Assembly (NCBI RefSeq): GCF_039542905.1
Contig: NZ_BAABIS010000001.1
Location: 558,001 to 622,000 of the forward strand
Length of the DNA: 64,000 nt
Direction of reading: 5' to 3'
From: Kitasatospora terrestris
Lineage (GTDB): Bacteria; Actinomycetota; Actinomycetes; Streptomycetales; Streptomycetaceae
Within the stretch, counting starts at the first letter, position 1, and each line of letters opens with the position of its first letter. The position numbers were made by a program, and so were the translations under genes. Of the stretch, positions 41,933-51,020 are shown piece after piece. The notes beneath the pieces were generated by a model, which was not told where the DNA came from, did not search any database, and worked only from the letters and a program-made list of their open reading frames with translations.

Positions 41933-42467
41933 GCCCCCTCCCCTGATCGATGATCTTCAAGGCTCCCGACCATACGTCACGGGGCGTTCTCGTTCGCGCC
42001 GCTCAGCCCATCAGTCCGGCGGATCCCGGTGATGACGCCGACCCGGCCTCGCGCTCGAAGGAGCACTCGAAGAGCAGGCACTCGCCCTCCTTCCACCGCC
42101 CCTGACGCCGGAGGACTGCGGGCCACGCGGCTGAGCGCCGACACCGCCCGGGTGGAGAGCATCCCAGGCCCCGGCTTGACGGACCTTGCCGCGCAGGACG
42201 GCCCACGGGGCATCGACCAACGTCACACCAGGTCCTGCCGAACGTTCCGACGGAGGACCAACTCCCGCTCGGCACAGGAGAAGAGCCGGAACGGAGATAG
42301 CGCAGGTACTCGTGTCCGCAGAGTGGGGAAACCTGGGGGGAGCCATGACGGGTGACCGTCACGATGCAGCCGGCACGCCTCGCCGCACCCGGCGCCAGAA
42401 GCTTTCCAACTGACCCAGCGCCGACGGCTCGGACCGCGTTCGAGATCTGACATGGGACGACCGGTCG
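41933..42467. other. Relic-bearing intergenic stretch
   Basis: 42276-42402 repeats the region at 24665-24782 (see separate entry) and ends in a 22-codon ORF (42345-42413) that is a truncated copy of the small membrane protein. The rest shows only short frames without known motifs. Confidence 0.5.
42276..42413 (+). pseudogene. Truncated duplicate of the 24.7-kb small membrane protein gene
   Basis: Contains the same upstream region and the first codons (MTGDRHDAAGTPRRTRRQK) as the gene at 24498-24716, then diverges within four bases and stops at TGA 42413, before the membrane segment. One substitution (Ala to Pro) is visible in the shared part. Confidence 0.8.
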
Positions 42468-42772
42468 GTGACGCGGCTCGTGAACCGTGACCGCTCTCTT
42501 GAGGAGCTTGTGCGCGACTGCTGGTCGGCCCCGTCAGGCGGCGAAGCCCGGCTGAAGGCGACCGTGCGCGAGCTGCGGCGCAGGCCGCTCGGTGGCCTGA
42601 CGGTCGAGGACATGCGGCTGCTGACCAGGCAGGACGTGGGCCTCGCCTAGCCCATGTCCTGCCCCTGGCGGTGGAGGTCCTCCGGGACCGCCTGATCGTT
42701 TCGGAGTTGGCCGAGGTGCCGCACGGGCGGTCGTGGGCCGGGGCGCATCGCAGCACGGCCCTGGGCGGGTAG
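42468..42772 (+). pseudogene. CdiI-type immunity protein relic, frameshifted
   Basis: The first 60 codons read RSLEELVRDCWSAPSGGEAR, LKATVRELRRRPLGGLTVED and MRLLTRQDVGLA. They match the pattern of immunity proteins of contact-dependent growth inhibition systems (L-E...W........LV......LR.KPL--L-.EDLR.L..Q..GL). TAG 42648 interrupts the frame. The continuation LAHVLPLAVEVLRDRLIVSE and LAEVP lies in another frame and ends at 42772. A small duplication (ctcgc/ctagc) at the junction could have caused it. Confidence 0.7.
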
Positions 42773-42782
42773 ACTCCGCCCA
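42762..42782 (-). terminator. Weak hairpin downstream of the Ku gene
   Basis: A 7-bp stem (tgggcgg / ccgccca) with a 7-base loop lies 48 bases after the Ku stop on the minus strand. Confidence 0.4.
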
Positions 42783-42829
42783 GGTGCTCGCGAACCGCCC
42801 TCTCGGAGAAACCACCGGTGGGTTGTCGG

Positions 42830-43891
42830 TCAGGAGGCGGCGCGCAGGTGGCTGCGGGCCGCTTTGGCGACGGCTTTTTGGAGTTCGTCGCGGGTCATGG
42901 TGGAGCGGTGGGCGATCTCGTACTGGGTGGCCTTCTCGTAGAGCTGCGCCTTGGTCAGCTGGGACAGGTCTTCCTTCGCGGTGACGCGCTTCTTCGCGGC
43001 CGGCTTCTTCGCGTCGGCGGACCGGGCACTGCTGGTGCTCTTCTTCCCGTCGGTGGCCTTCGGCGTTGTGCGCGACGAGCGGGCGGCGGGCTCTGCTGTG
43101 CCGCCCTTGACGCCTTCGAGGCTGCGTTTGAGGACGTCCATGAGGTCGACGATGTTGGTGGCCTCGGCGGGCGGCCCTTCGGAGACGGCGATCTCGCGGC
43201 CGGCGAGCTTGTCCTCGATCAGCTTTCTGACCTGCTCCTCGAAGGTGTCGTGGTACTCGCTGGGGTCCCAGTCCACGCTGAGCACGTCGATGAGCTGCTG
43301 GGCGGTCGCCAGCTCCTGCCGGCTGTACTTCGCCGGGCCGTCCGGCAGGTCGCCGATCTCCTGGTGCGGGTCGCGGACCTCGTCGGCCCAGTGCATGGTG
43401 TGCAGCTCCAGCAGGCCGCCCTCGGCACGCACCGCGGTCAGGTACTCCTTGCCGCGCATGGAGAACAGGGCGATACCGGCCCGGTTGGAGCGGGTCAGCG
43501 CCTCGGTGAGGAGCTGGAAGATCTTCGCGTACTCCTTGCCCTTCGGCCCGAGGTAGTACGTCTTGTCGAAGAAGATCGGGTCGACCTGGTCCAGGTCGAC
43601 GAAGCCGGAGATGTCGATGGTGCGCGAGCGCCCGGGGGAGATCTGTTCCAGCTCGTCCGGCTCGACGACCACGTACTCGCCGTCGGTGACCTCGAAGCCC
43701 TTGACGATCTCCGAGTACGGGACCTCGTCGCCGGTGCGCTCGTTCACGCGCTTGTTGCGCACCCGGTCGCCGGTGCCGCGCTGCAGCTGGTGGAAGGCCA
43801 CGCTGTGGCTGTCGGTCGCGGTGTACAGCGACACGGGCACGGTCACCAGGCCGAAGGTGAGCACGCCGGTCCATACGGGTCTGGCCATCAC
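42830..43891 (-). CDS. ku: Ku protein (non-homologous end joining)
   Basis: A 353-residue bacterial Ku: MARPVWTGVLTFGLVTVPVS start, FHQLQRGTGDRVRNKRVNER, GKEYLTAVRAEGGLLELHTM, HDTFEEQVRKLIEDKLAGRE. A Lys/Ser/Ala-rich linker (about 255-310) and a SAP-like C-terminal helix pair (DLSQLTKAQLYEKATQYEIA, TMTRDELQKAVAKAA) follow. Ku forms a homodimeric ring that loads on DNA ends and recruits LigD. No ligD is adjacent; Streptomyces often has several ku genes apart from ligD. The extended C-terminus is typical of actinobacterial Ku. Confidence 0.96.
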   Translation of the reverse strand: MMARPVWTGVLTFGLVTVPVSLYTATDSHSVAFHQLQRGTGDRVRNKRVNERTGDEVPYSEIVKGFEVTDGEYVVVEPDELEQISPGRSRTIDISGFVDLDQVDPIFFDKTYYLGPKGKEYAKIFQLLTEALTRSNRAGIALFSMRGKEYLTAVRAEGGLLELHTMHWADEVRDPHQEIGDLPDGPAKYSRQELATAQQLIDVLSVDWDPSEYHDTFEEQVRKLIEDKLAGREIAVSEGPPAEATNIVDLMDVLKRSLEGVKGGTAEPAARSSRTTPKATDGKKSTSSARSADAKKPAAKKRVTAKEDLSQLTKAQLYEKATQYEIAHRSTMTRDELQKAVAKAARSHLRAAS

Positions 43892-44379
43892 GACCCCTTT
43901 CCTCCTCGCCGGCGCGGCGGCCCGGGTGGTGCCGCTCGGCGGACTGCCCAGGCCACCGGGCCGGCCCTCGCCCCGGGCCGGGTGGCCTGGGGCTCCTGCC
44001 GGGCGGCTGCCCGGCCGGCTTCCTTCTTAGACCCCGACCCGCGCCGCCACCAGCGGCGGGCGGGCCGGGTTGGGCCAGTCGGGCGATCCCCGCGGGGCGC
44101 TGACGCGTGCCGCTGTGGTTTCCGGGACGGGGGCTACCCGGTCACAGGAGCAGGAGAGGCATCGGAGTCGGCCACCCGTTCAAGGACAAGGCGAGGGACC
44201 CGGCGGACCAGGTCAGGAGCGCACTCGGCGACCACGGCGCGACGGCCGAGCAGTGGGAGTGACCGCAGCTCCCGCCGCGGCGCCCCCGGTGGTCCTCGGA
44301 CCGCTGGGGGCGCCGCGGTTCCCGGTCGCCTCTGCGGCCCCGGGCGGGGCCGACGGGCGGCCTTGCGCAGGGCGGTCGG
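43892..44379. other. Intergenic stretch with a possible short ORF
   Basis: At 44161-44262 (+) a 33-codon frame reads GVGHPFKDKARDPADQVRSA, then LGDHGATAEQWE. AGGAG lies 6 bases upstream of its first codon, which is ATC, not ATG. This fits a small stress-type protein whose start codon has mutated, or a rare non-standard start. Nothing else is seen. Confidence 0.4.
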
Positions 44380-44769
44380 TCACCGGGGCTCCGGGGCCGG
44401 CCGTGCCCGCAGCCAGGCGAAGATCCAGCCGGCTTCCAGGGCGGCGTCGAGGAGGTAGGTGGGACGGATCCGCCCGGTGGGGACGTTGGCGAGGTCGACG
44501 GCCAGCAGGGTCAGTGCGGTACCGAGGCCGATGAGCCGGGCGTGCGCCGGCCCGTCGGGGTCGCGGGCGGCGGCGAGCTGGGTGGCGCCGACGGAGACCA
44601 GCAGGCCCCCCGTCGTGGTCTGCAGCCACGCGTCGGTCTTCCGTCCGAAGACCCACTCGAAGCTGCGGCGGTGCAGCAGCGGCCACAGCCCGCCGACCGC
44701 GTTGAAGGCGCCCTGCGCCACGGCCACCGAAACGGCCGGGGCAGGCCCGGCGTCGTTCCGCGTATCCAT
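44380..44769 (-). CDS. Small multi-span membrane protein
   Basis: A 129-residue protein with hydrophobic segments near 11-28 (SVAVAQGAFNAVGGLWPLL), 48-62 (TTGGLLVSVGATQLA), 75-92 (LIGLGTALTLLAVDLAN) and 103-118 (LLDAALEAGWIFAWLR). HRRSFEWVFGRKTDAWL lies between the first two. Four-span proteins of this kind are common in Streptomyces and unnamed. ATG 44769 is preceded by GGAGGGAGG. In line with the SPW and small membrane genes that follow, which are in the same direction. Confidence 0.75.
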   Translation of the reverse strand: MDTRNDAGPAPAVSVAVAQGAFNAVGGLWPLLHRRSFEWVFGRKTDAWLQTTTGGLLVSVGATQLAAARDPDGPAHARLIGLGTALTLLAVDLANVPTGRIRPTYLLDAALEAGWIFAWLRARPAPEPR

Positions 44770-44857
44770 CGCGTTCCTCCCTCCTGCGCGCGGCCGGCCC
44801 GCAGACCCGTCCGGCACGCGGGCCGACGGTGCGCGGGCCGACGGTGCGCGGCCGGTG

Positions 44858-45346
44858 TCAGAGTCCGTCGTGCGGGTTGGCGCGGGTGCCCTGCCGGGCC
44901 GCTGTGGCGTTCTGGACGCGCTGGGGCCTGCCGCGGGCGCCTGCGGCGGCCGCGCAGGCGAGCAGGAGGGCGACGGCGCCGGTGATGAGGTTGCTGGTGA
45001 TGGAGCGGGTGTGGGCGACGTCGCCGGCGACGACCCAGGGGGCGATCATGGTCCACACGCCGATGGCGGCGGCGGCCCAGGCCATGGAGTGGGTGCGCTC
45101 GTAGGAGGTGCCGAGGCCGCCGAGCAGCAGCATGAAGGCGATGCCGGAGAGCAGGTTGTTCACCGCCAGGGTGGTGAATCCGTTGAAGCCGCAGATCCAG
45201 GGTGAGGCGGCGAGGTAGAGGCCGGTGAGCAGCGCGAGGGCTTCGATCATCTGGCCGCGCGAGCTGACGGCGACGCGGTCGTGGCGGTCGCGGAGTTCGG
45301 CGAGGTCGGGGTGTTCTTCGATGGGTGGACGTTGGACGGATGTCAT
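44858..45346 (-). CDS. SPW repeat membrane protein
   Basis: A 162-residue protein with two SPW-type repeats: LLTGLYLAASPWICGFNGFT and AAIGVWTMIAPWVVAGDVAH, each with the helix-SPW/APW-helix pattern, inside four hydrophobic segments. The N-terminus is hydrophilic (EEHPDLAELRDRHDRVAVSS). The C-terminus is basic (ARGRPQRVQNATAARQGTRA). The family is membrane-bound and of unknown function. ATG 45346 is preceded by GGAGAACGCC. The next gene starts 65 bases upstream on the same strand. Confidence 0.85.
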   Translation of the reverse strand: MTSVQRPPIEEHPDLAELRDRHDRVAVSSRGQMIEALALLTGLYLAASPWICGFNGFTTLAVNNLLSGIAFMLLLGGLGTSYERTHSMAWAAAAIGVWTMIAPWVVAGDVAHTRSITSNLITGAVALLLACAAAAGARGRPQRVQNATAARQGTRANPHDGL

Positions 45347-45411
45347 GGCGTTCTCCGGCGGGTGTGCGAAGAGAGGATGCGGCTGGACGGTGGGTCGGTC
45401 GCGGTCGGCCG

Positions 45412-45675
45412 TCAGGCGTTGGCGGCGATGCGGGGGTCTTCGACGTAGACGGGGTTGCTGTCCTCGCGCTCGTACTGGGAGAGCGCGAGCCCCATGCAGA
45501 AAAAGGTGGGTGCCCACTCGCCGACGAAGATGCCCCAGCGGTCGGCGCGGTCCAGGCCCGCGGGCTCGGCGGTGAGGGAGACCATCCAGGAGGCGAAGGA
45601 CAGCCCGATGGAGGCGATGCCGGCCATGTAGGCGTGCTCGGACTTCACTCCGGCCTTGTGCAGCAGCTTGATCAT
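45412..45675 (-). CDS. Small membrane protein
   Basis: An 87-residue protein: MIKLLHKAGVKSEHAYMAGI, two hydrophobic segments (MAGIASIGLSFASWMVSL and WGIFVGEWAPTFFCMGLAL) and a tail with YEREDSNPVYVEDP. It probably forms an operon with the SPW-repeat gene. Family not recognised, though similar small proteins accompany SPW genes in Streptomyces. GGAGAACC ribosome-binding site. Confidence 0.75.
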   Translation of the reverse strand: MIKLLHKAGVKSEHAYMAGIASIGLSFASWMVSLTAEPAGLDRADRWGIFVGEWAPTFFCMGLALSQYEREDSNPVYVEDPRIAANA

Positions 45676-45769
45676 GAGGGTTCTCCGCCCTGATGTGATG
45701 TGTGTGAGGTGTACGAATCCACGCGGCTGCCCGAACCGGGGCGTCCTACACGGGCGCCGGACCACCAGG

Positions 45770-45880
45770 ATCCGAGTCATCGGCCGCACGCTGTTCCAGC
45801 AGATCTGCGAGCGCGGATTCCGCGGCGGCTACTGGACATTCACCTCCTGCCTCCGAACCCTGAAAGCCGGCACGGCCAGT
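45770..45880 (+). pseudogene. Transposase remnant (IS21/ISL3-like)
   Basis: The plus strand reads RVIGRTLFQQICERGFRGGY, then WTFTSCLRTLKAG. This recalls the L..EI..RGY-GSYS-v..YL-PLR motif of IS21/ISL3-type transposases. No other part of a transposase remains. The remaining stretch between 45676 and 46000 shows nothing. Confidence 0.45.
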
Positions 45881-46000
45881 ACCCAGGAGATCGAGCACCT
45901 CGACCAGGCCGCCTCGCATGCCGGACATCGCGCAGGTGGCGGCATGCTCGAGGGAGCCGTGTACGGCCGGGGCTCGTTCCGGCTGCTGAGGATCCGGTCC

Positions 46001-46576
46001 TCACCCGTCCCCGAGCCGAGCCGACTGCAGTCGCGAGGCCGCGTCCGCCCAGCGGAGCCGGGGGAAGCCCCCGTTGACGGCGTCTTCTTCGTACCGGCCT
46101 CGGCCGTCCAGCCACGTCCCGAGCCACTCGGCGAGGCTGCCTCCGTCGACGAACCACGCCCTGGACACGTCCTGGCCGCTGATCGCGTTGGGATCGAAGA
46201 GCAGGACGGTTCCCTCGTCGCTGCGGCAGTCCACGCACGCGAACATCGCGCAGCCCCAGTCCAGCACCGGCACAACCCCTTCGGGCCATGACCACCAAGT
46301 GTCCGATCCTCGCGGAGGGATCCTGTCCGAGTACCCCTGCACCACCGAGGTCTCCCAGTCCGCGCTCGGCCCGCCGGAGAGCGGCAGAACGGAGTCCGAG
46401 GGACCGAAACCGCCGTTGCCGACCCTTCGGTAGAGCGCGGCGCGCAGGGGGTGCAGGCGAAAGCCGAGCTTCCGCTCGGCCTCGGCCGGCCCTGCGGCGG
46501 AAACCGGGGACCGGAGCAGGTCACTCGCGGCCGACGCAGCCACGACTCGGCTGATCAACTCCTCGAAGTCGTTCAC
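46001..46576 (-). CDS. SMI1/KNR4 family protein
   Basis: A 191-residue protein: EAERKLGFRLHPLRAALYRR, VGNGGFGPSDSVLPLSGG and DTWWSWPEGVVPVLDWGCAM, followed by DEGTVLLFDPNAISGQDVSR and SLAEWLGTWLDGRGRYEEDA. The NGGFGP and late SLAEWL motifs fit the SMI1/KNR4 (SUKH) fold. In bacteria such proteins are often immunity factors against nuclease or other toxins. No toxin gene is adjacent. It is intact, unlike its distant relative at 9648. Confidence 0.88.
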   Translation of the reverse strand: MNDFEELISRVVAASAASDLLRSPVSAAGPAEAERKLGFRLHPLRAALYRRVGNGGFGPSDSVLPLSGGPSADWETSVVQGYSDRIPPRGSDTWWSWPEGVVPVLDWGCAMFACVDCRSDEGTVLLFDPNAISGQDVSRAWFVDGGSLAEWLGTWLDGRGRYEEDAVNGGFPRLRWADAASRLQSARLGDG

Positions 46577-46708
46577 GGCCGCATCGTCTCCGATGCGGCC
46601 GACAGGTCAAGCCATTCCGGGGGGCCGGTCCGGCTCCCCGCGCCCGGCGCGAGTCGGCTCCCGATAGCGTCAGCGGACACTCGTACCGAGGAAGAAGGAC
46701 ACCAACTC

Positions 46709-47296
46709 GTGGACCTGGGCATCATCGGGCAGGCCGTCGCCCTGTTCGCCGTCACCAACATCGACGACATCCTGATCCTGTCCCTGTTCTTCGCCCAGGG
46801 GGCCGGGCGCCCCGGCTCCGCGCGTCGGATCGTCATCGGCCAGTACCTCGGCTTCGCCGCCATCCTCGCCGTCGCCGTCGCCGCCGCGTTCGGCGCCACC
46901 TTCCTGCCCGAGTCGGCGATCCCCTACCTCGGCCTGCTGCCCCTCGGCCTCGGCCTCAAGGCGGCCTGGCAGGCGTGGAAGCACCGCGGCGACGAGGGCG
47001 ACGAGCAGGAGACGGCCGAGGTCGGACCGAGGGCCCTGGAGGTGGCCGCCGTCACCTTCGCCAACGGCGGCGACAACATCGGCGTCTACGTCCCTGTCTT
47101 CGCCACCGCCGGCGTCGGCGGCATGAGCGTGTACGTGATCGTCTTCCTCGCCCTGGTCGCCGTCTGGTGCCTCGCGGGCCGCTTCTTCGCCACCCGCCCC
47201 CTGATCGCCAAGGCCCTCAGCCGCTGGGGCCACCTCCTGCTCCCCGTCGTCCTGATCACCATCGGCCTGCTCATCCTCGTCGAAGCCGGGGCCTGA
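46709..47296 (+). CDS. CadD-family cadmium/metal resistance transporter
   Basis: A 195-residue membrane protein: FAVTNIDDILILSLFFAQGA (the TNIDD motif of CadD), GQYLGFAAILAVAVAAAFGA, LLPLGLGLKAAWQAWKHRGD, then a charged loop, VTFANGGDNIGVYVPVFATA with the repeat FANGGDNIGVY motif, and LPVVLITIGLLILVEAG. About five or six spans. CadD proteins are linked to cadmium resistance in Staphylococcus. GTG 46709 follows GAGGAAGAAGGA by 9 bases. No metal regulator gene is adjacent. Confidence 0.88.
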   Translation: MDLGIIGQAVALFAVTNIDDILILSLFFAQGAGRPGSARRIVIGQYLGFAAILAVAVAAAFGATFLPESAIPYLGLLPLGLGLKAAWQAWKHRGDEGDEQETAEVGPRALEVAAVTFANGGDNIGVYVPVFATAGVGGMSVYVIVFLALVAVWCLAGRFFATRPLIAKALSRWGHLLLPVVLITIGLLILVEAGA

Positions 47297-47380
47297 GACA
47301 CTCCGGTCCGTGCTGATCAAGGGATACGGCTACGGGCCGCTGGTCGCGGGTGAGCGGCCGCCCGAGCGCGCCGGATCGGC

Positions 47381-47520
47381 GAGCTGACCGGTCGGCAGGC
47401 CGAGCACGACCGTGAGCACCGACAGGTCCGCGCCCGGGTCGAGCACGTCTTCGCCCGGATGAAGACCTGGAAGATCCTCCGCGGCTGTCGCCGCAAGGGC
47501 GACGGACGGGTGCAACGGAC
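47381..47520 (+). pseudogene. IS5/IS4-type transposase C-terminal remnant
   Basis: The plus strand reads ELTGRQAEHDREHRQVRARV, EHVFARMKTWKILRGCRRKG and DG. RVEHVFARMKTWKILRDCR is a hallmark of the C-terminus of DDE_Tnp_4 transposases (with the catalytic Glu). Everything else of the element is gone. The remainder of 47297-47644 shows nothing else except the ctaD leader. Confidence 0.75.
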
Positions 47521-47644
47521 GGGGGGCGCGTCAACACGGCGGCGGGTGTTCAACCCCGGCGGTCACCCACGCACCCGAGTGTCACCGTGCGTATCGCCCA
47601 GGTGACTGTTAGGTATGGCGTGTCTTCAGGAACGGAGCCTGCCC

Positions 47645-49375
47645 ATGACCATCCTCACCGAGTCCGGCACCCCGCCCACTCCCCCCGGCCCCACTCGAAC
47701 ATCGCAGTGGGCCCGCCGGGGCAGGGCCATCGTCGTCTGGCTGACGACCACCGACCACAAAAAGATCGGCAGCCTCTACCTGGTCACTTCGTTCGTCTTC
47801 TTCCTGCTGGCCGGGATCATGGCGCTGATCATGCGTGCCGAGCTCGCCCGCCCCGGCATCCAGCTGGTCTCGAACGAGCAGTACAACCAGCTGTTCACCA
47901 TGCACGGCACCGCCATGCTGCTGATGTTCGCGACCCCGCTGTTCGCCGGTTTCACCAACTGGATCATGCCGCTGCAGATCGGCGCCCCCGACGTCGCCTT
48001 CCCGCGGCTGAACATGTTCGCCTACTGGCTGTACCTGTTCGGCTCGACCATCGCCATCTCCGGCTTCCTCACCCCCAACGGGGCGGCGGACTTCGGCTGG
48101 TTCGCCTACACGCCGCTGTCCGACGGCACCCACAGCCCGTGGGTGAGCGGCGACATGTGGATCATGGGCCTGGCCTTCTCCGGCTTCGGCACGATCCTCG
48201 GCGCGGTCAACTTCATCACCACGATCATCTGCATGCGCGCCCCCGGCATGACGATGTTCCGGATGTCGATCTTCGTCTGGAACGTCCTGCTGACCTCCGT
48301 CCTGGTCCTGCTGGCCTTCCCCATCCTCGCCGCCGCGCTCTTCGCGCTGGAGGCCGACCGCAAGTTCGGCGCGCACGTCTTCGACCCGGCCAACGGCGGC
48401 CCGCTCCTCTGGCAGCACCTCTTCTGGTTCTTCGGTCACCCTGAGGTCTACATCATCGCGCTGCCGTTCTTCGGCATCGTCTCCGAAGTCATCCCGGTCT
48501 TCAGCCGCAAGCCGATGTTCGGCTACTCCGGCCTGATCGCCGCGACCATCGCCATCGCCGGACTCTCGGTCACCGTCTGGGCGCACCACATGTTCGTCAC
48601 CGGCCAGGTGCTGCTGCCGTTCTTCTCCTTCATGACCTTCCTGATCGCCGTCCCGACCGGCGTGAAGTTCTTCAACTGGATCGGCACCATGTGGAAGGGC
48701 TCGCTCAGCTTCGAGACCCCGATGCTCTGGTCGATCGGCTTCCTGATCACCTTCCTCTTCGGCGGCCTGACCGGCGTGCTGCTGGCCTCCCCGCCGATCG
48801 ACTTCCACGTCTCGGACTCGTACTTCGTCGTCGCGCACTTCCACTACGTGGTCTTCGGCACCGTCGTCTTCGCGATGTTCGCCGGCTTCCACTTCTGGTG
48901 GCCGAAGATGACCGGCAAGCTGCTCGACGAGCGCCTCGGCAAGATCTGCTTCTGGACGCTGTTCATCGGCTTCCACACCACCTTCCTGGTCCAGCACTGG
49001 CTCGGAGCCGAGGGCATGCCGCGTCGCTACGCGGACTACCTCGCCTCCGACGGCTTCACCACGCTGAACACCCTCTCCACCATCGGCTCCTTCCTGCTCG
49101 GCCTGTCCTTCCTGCCGTTCCTCTACAACGTCTGGAAGACCGCCAAGTACGGGGAGAAGATCGAGGTCGACGACCCGTGGGGCTACGGCCGCTCCCTGGA
49201 ATGGGCGACCTCCTGCCCGCCGCCGCGGCACAACTTCCTCACCCTGCCCCGGATCCGCTCCGAATCCCCGGCGTTCAACCTCCACCACCCCGAGATCCCC
49301 GACGAGCTCCAGGACGCCGTCCACCAGGGCGGCGTCGCCCGCACCGCGGACGAGCGCGGCCGGGACGGCACGTGA
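47645..49375 (+). CDS. ctaD: Cytochrome c oxidase subunit I (aa3-type)
   Basis: A 576-residue heme-copper oxidase subunit I with 12 spans. The first heme-a ligand is in [20 protein letters not shown]. The CuB His and Tyr are in [20 protein letters not shown]. The HH pair is in [10 protein letters not shown], and the late heme ligands are in [20 protein letters not shown]. The conserved K-channel residues lie in the HPEVYI region. The main Streptomyces ctaD is clustered with ctaC, ctaE and ctaF; here none is present, so this is an orphan or secondary copy. GTGA overlap with the next gene. ATG 47645 follows GGAACGGAGCC. Confidence 0.96.
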   Translation: MTILTESGTPPTPPGPTRTSQWARRGRAIVVWLTTTDHKKIGSLYLVTSFVFFLLAGIMALIMRAELARPGIQLVSNEQYNQLFTMHGTAMLLMFATPLFAGFTNWIMPLQIGAPDVAFPRLNMFAYWLYLFGSTIAISGFLTPNGAADFGWFAYTPLSDGTHSPWVSGDMWIMGLAFSGFGTILGAVNFITTIICMRAPGMTMFRMSIFVWNVLLTSVLVLLAFPILAAALFALEADRKFGAHVFDPANGGPLLWQHLFWFFGHPEVYIIALPFFGIVSEVIPVFSRKPMFGYSGLIAATIAIAGLSVTVWAHHMFVTGQVLLPFFSFMTFLIAVPTGVKFFNWIGTMWKGSLSFETPMLWSIGFLITFLFGGLTGVLLASPPIDFHVSDSYFVVAHFHYVVFGTVVFAMFAGFHFWWPKMTGKLLDERLGKICFWTLFIGFHTTFLVQHWLGAEGMPRRYADYLASDGFTTLNTLSTIGSFLLGLSFLPFLYNVWKTAKYGEKIEVDDPWGYGRSLEWATSCPPPRHNFLTLPRIRSESPAFNLHHPEIPDELQDAVHQGGVARTADERGRDGT

Positions 49376-49764
49376 CCCTCCCCCACCCGGGCAAGCCTCG
49401 GCGCCGACCGCAGTCGCACCCTGCGGCGGCCGGCTCCGAGGCCGACCGGGGGCTGCGCAAGCTCGAGGGCTACCTGCACTGGCAGGCCGAGAACCAGCGG
49501 GCCCGGCAGGCCGCCCGCGACCTCGCCGACCTGCTGCCCTGGCTCACCACCGCCCAACGCCGCGACCTCGAGCACCACTACATCCGCACCCACCTGCACA
49601 CCGCCCGCGAAAACCTGGTCCGGCTGCGCACTCGCCACGAGCAATTGCGCACCGAGTACGAGGCCCGGTACCGCGAGCTGAGGGCCCGCTGGACCGCATC
49701 GGTACTGGTGATCGCCGTTGCCGTGCTGTTCGTCATCGCCTGCGTCATCGCCGGTCTTCGCTGA
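49372..49764 (+). CDS. Coiled-coil protein with C-terminal membrane anchor, coupled to ctaD
   Basis: A 130-residue protein beginning at GTG 49372 inside the ctaD stop (GTGA). Residues 25-100 are highly charged and helical ([70 protein letters not shown]). A single C-terminal membrane segment ([20 protein letters not shown]) ends the protein. Tight coupling suggests a role in assembling or anchoring the oxidase, but the family is unknown to me. Confidence 0.8.
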   Translation: MTLPHPGKPRRRPQSHPAAAGSEADRGLRKLEGYLHWQAENQRARQAARDLADLLPWLTTAQRRDLEHHYIRTHLHTARENLVRLRTRHEQLRTEYEARYRELRARWTASVLVIAVAVLFVIACVIAGLR

Positions 49765-49887
49765 CCTGTCCTGCCGGAGGCCGTCCGCGGCGGGCGGCCC
49801 CGCGCATGGAACGACCCCGTCCGGACAAGAAGCATCCCGAAACCTCCTGCACGCCTGCAGGAGCCGCCGTTCGAAAGGCCGATCACC

Positions 49888-50991
49888 ATGGACGGGCTCA
49901 CCCTGGGCGTGGAGGAGGAGTACTTCCTCCTCCACCCGCTGACCGGCCGTCCGCTCCCCTGGACGGACCGCGTCCGGAAGGCCGCCGGACTTCAGCCCGC
50001 CATCAGCCCCGGCGAAGTCCAGCAGGAGATGCTCCGCTGCCAGGTGGAGATCGCCACCCCCGTCTGCCACGAACTGGCGGAGGTGGGCGGCCACCTCCTG
50101 CGGCTTCGGCACTCGCTCGCCCACGCGGCCGAGAGCGTCGGCTGCCGCCTCGCGGCCTGCGGCACCGCCCCCTTCGCCCCGGTCGCACCGGTCCCCGTGA
50201 GCGCCGACGCACGCTACCGGGCCCTCCACGCCGACGCCCCGCAACTCGTCGGTGAGCAGTTGATCTGCGGCATGCACGTCCATGTCGGCGTGCCCGGCCG
50301 CGAGGCACAGGTGGCGGTGCTGAACGAGCTCCGGCCGTGGCTTCCGGTGCTGACCGCTCTGAGCGCCGACTCACCGCTGTGGCACGGCGGCGACACCGGA
50401 TTCGCCAGCTGGCGCACGATCGTCTTCAGCCGCTGGCCCGTGGCCGGCATCCCGCCCGAATTCGCGGACGCCGCCGACTACGACCGGCGCATCCACGCGC
50501 TGGTGGAACACGGCATGATCCGCGACCTGGGGCAGCTGTACTGGCAGGCCCGCCTGTCCGACCGCTATCCGACGATCGAGGTCCGGGCGATGGACGTCCA
50601 GTTGCGGGCCGACGAAGCCGTCCTGATGGCCGGCCTGGTCCGCGCCCTGGTCGCCACCGCCCTCAACGGCCGGACCGGCCGAACCCCGACGGTCCCCCGA
50701 CCGCCCGAGAGCCTGGCAGCAGCCGCCTGGCACGCCGCCCGCCACGGCACGGACGACCAGCTGCACCACCCCCGCACCGCCCGACTGCACAAGGTCGGCG
50801 ACATCGTCGCCGACCTCGTCCGGCACATCCGGCCGGCCCTGCAGGACAGCGGGGACGAGCGACAGGTCACCTCCCTGCTGCACCGGCTGCTCCAGGAGGG
50901 CAACGGCGCCCACCGCCAACGCCGAGCACTGGCCACCGGCGGCCCGCGCGAACTCCTGCGCATGATCACCGAAGCCGGCACAGCAGCCTAG
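49888..50991 (+). CDS. YbdK-type carboxylate-amine ligase (glutamate-cysteine ligase 2 family)
   Basis: A 367-residue protein: MDGLTLGVEEEYFLLHPLTG (GCS2 start with GVEEE), VQQEMLRCQVEIATPVCHEL, QLICGMHVHVGVPGREAQVA with the H-V-H motif, and SDRYPTIEVRAMDVQLRADE. YbdK has weak glutamate-cysteine ligase activity; Streptomyces has several paralogues of unknown substrate, some in ergothioneine or gamma-glutamyl pathways. ATG 49888 follows CGAAAGGCC, a moderate site. Monocistronic. Confidence 0.92.
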   Translation: MDGLTLGVEEEYFLLHPLTGRPLPWTDRVRKAAGLQPAISPGEVQQEMLRCQVEIATPVCHELAEVGGHLLRLRHSLAHAAESVGCRLAACGTAPFAPVAPVPVSADARYRALHADAPQLVGEQLICGMHVHVGVPGREAQVAVLNELRPWLPVLTALSADSPLWHGGDTGFASWRTIVFSRWPVAGIPPEFADAADYDRRIHALVEHGMIRDLGQLYWQARLSDRYPTIEVRAMDVQLRADEAVLMAGLVRALVATALNGRTGRTPTVPRPPESLAAAAWHAARHGTDDQLHHPRTARLHKVGDIVADLVRHIRPALQDSGDERQVTSLLHRLLQEGNGAHRQRRALATGGPRELLRMITEAGTAA

Positions 50992-51020
50992 GAACCCGAC
51001 GCCGCACGCACGAAGCAGCC

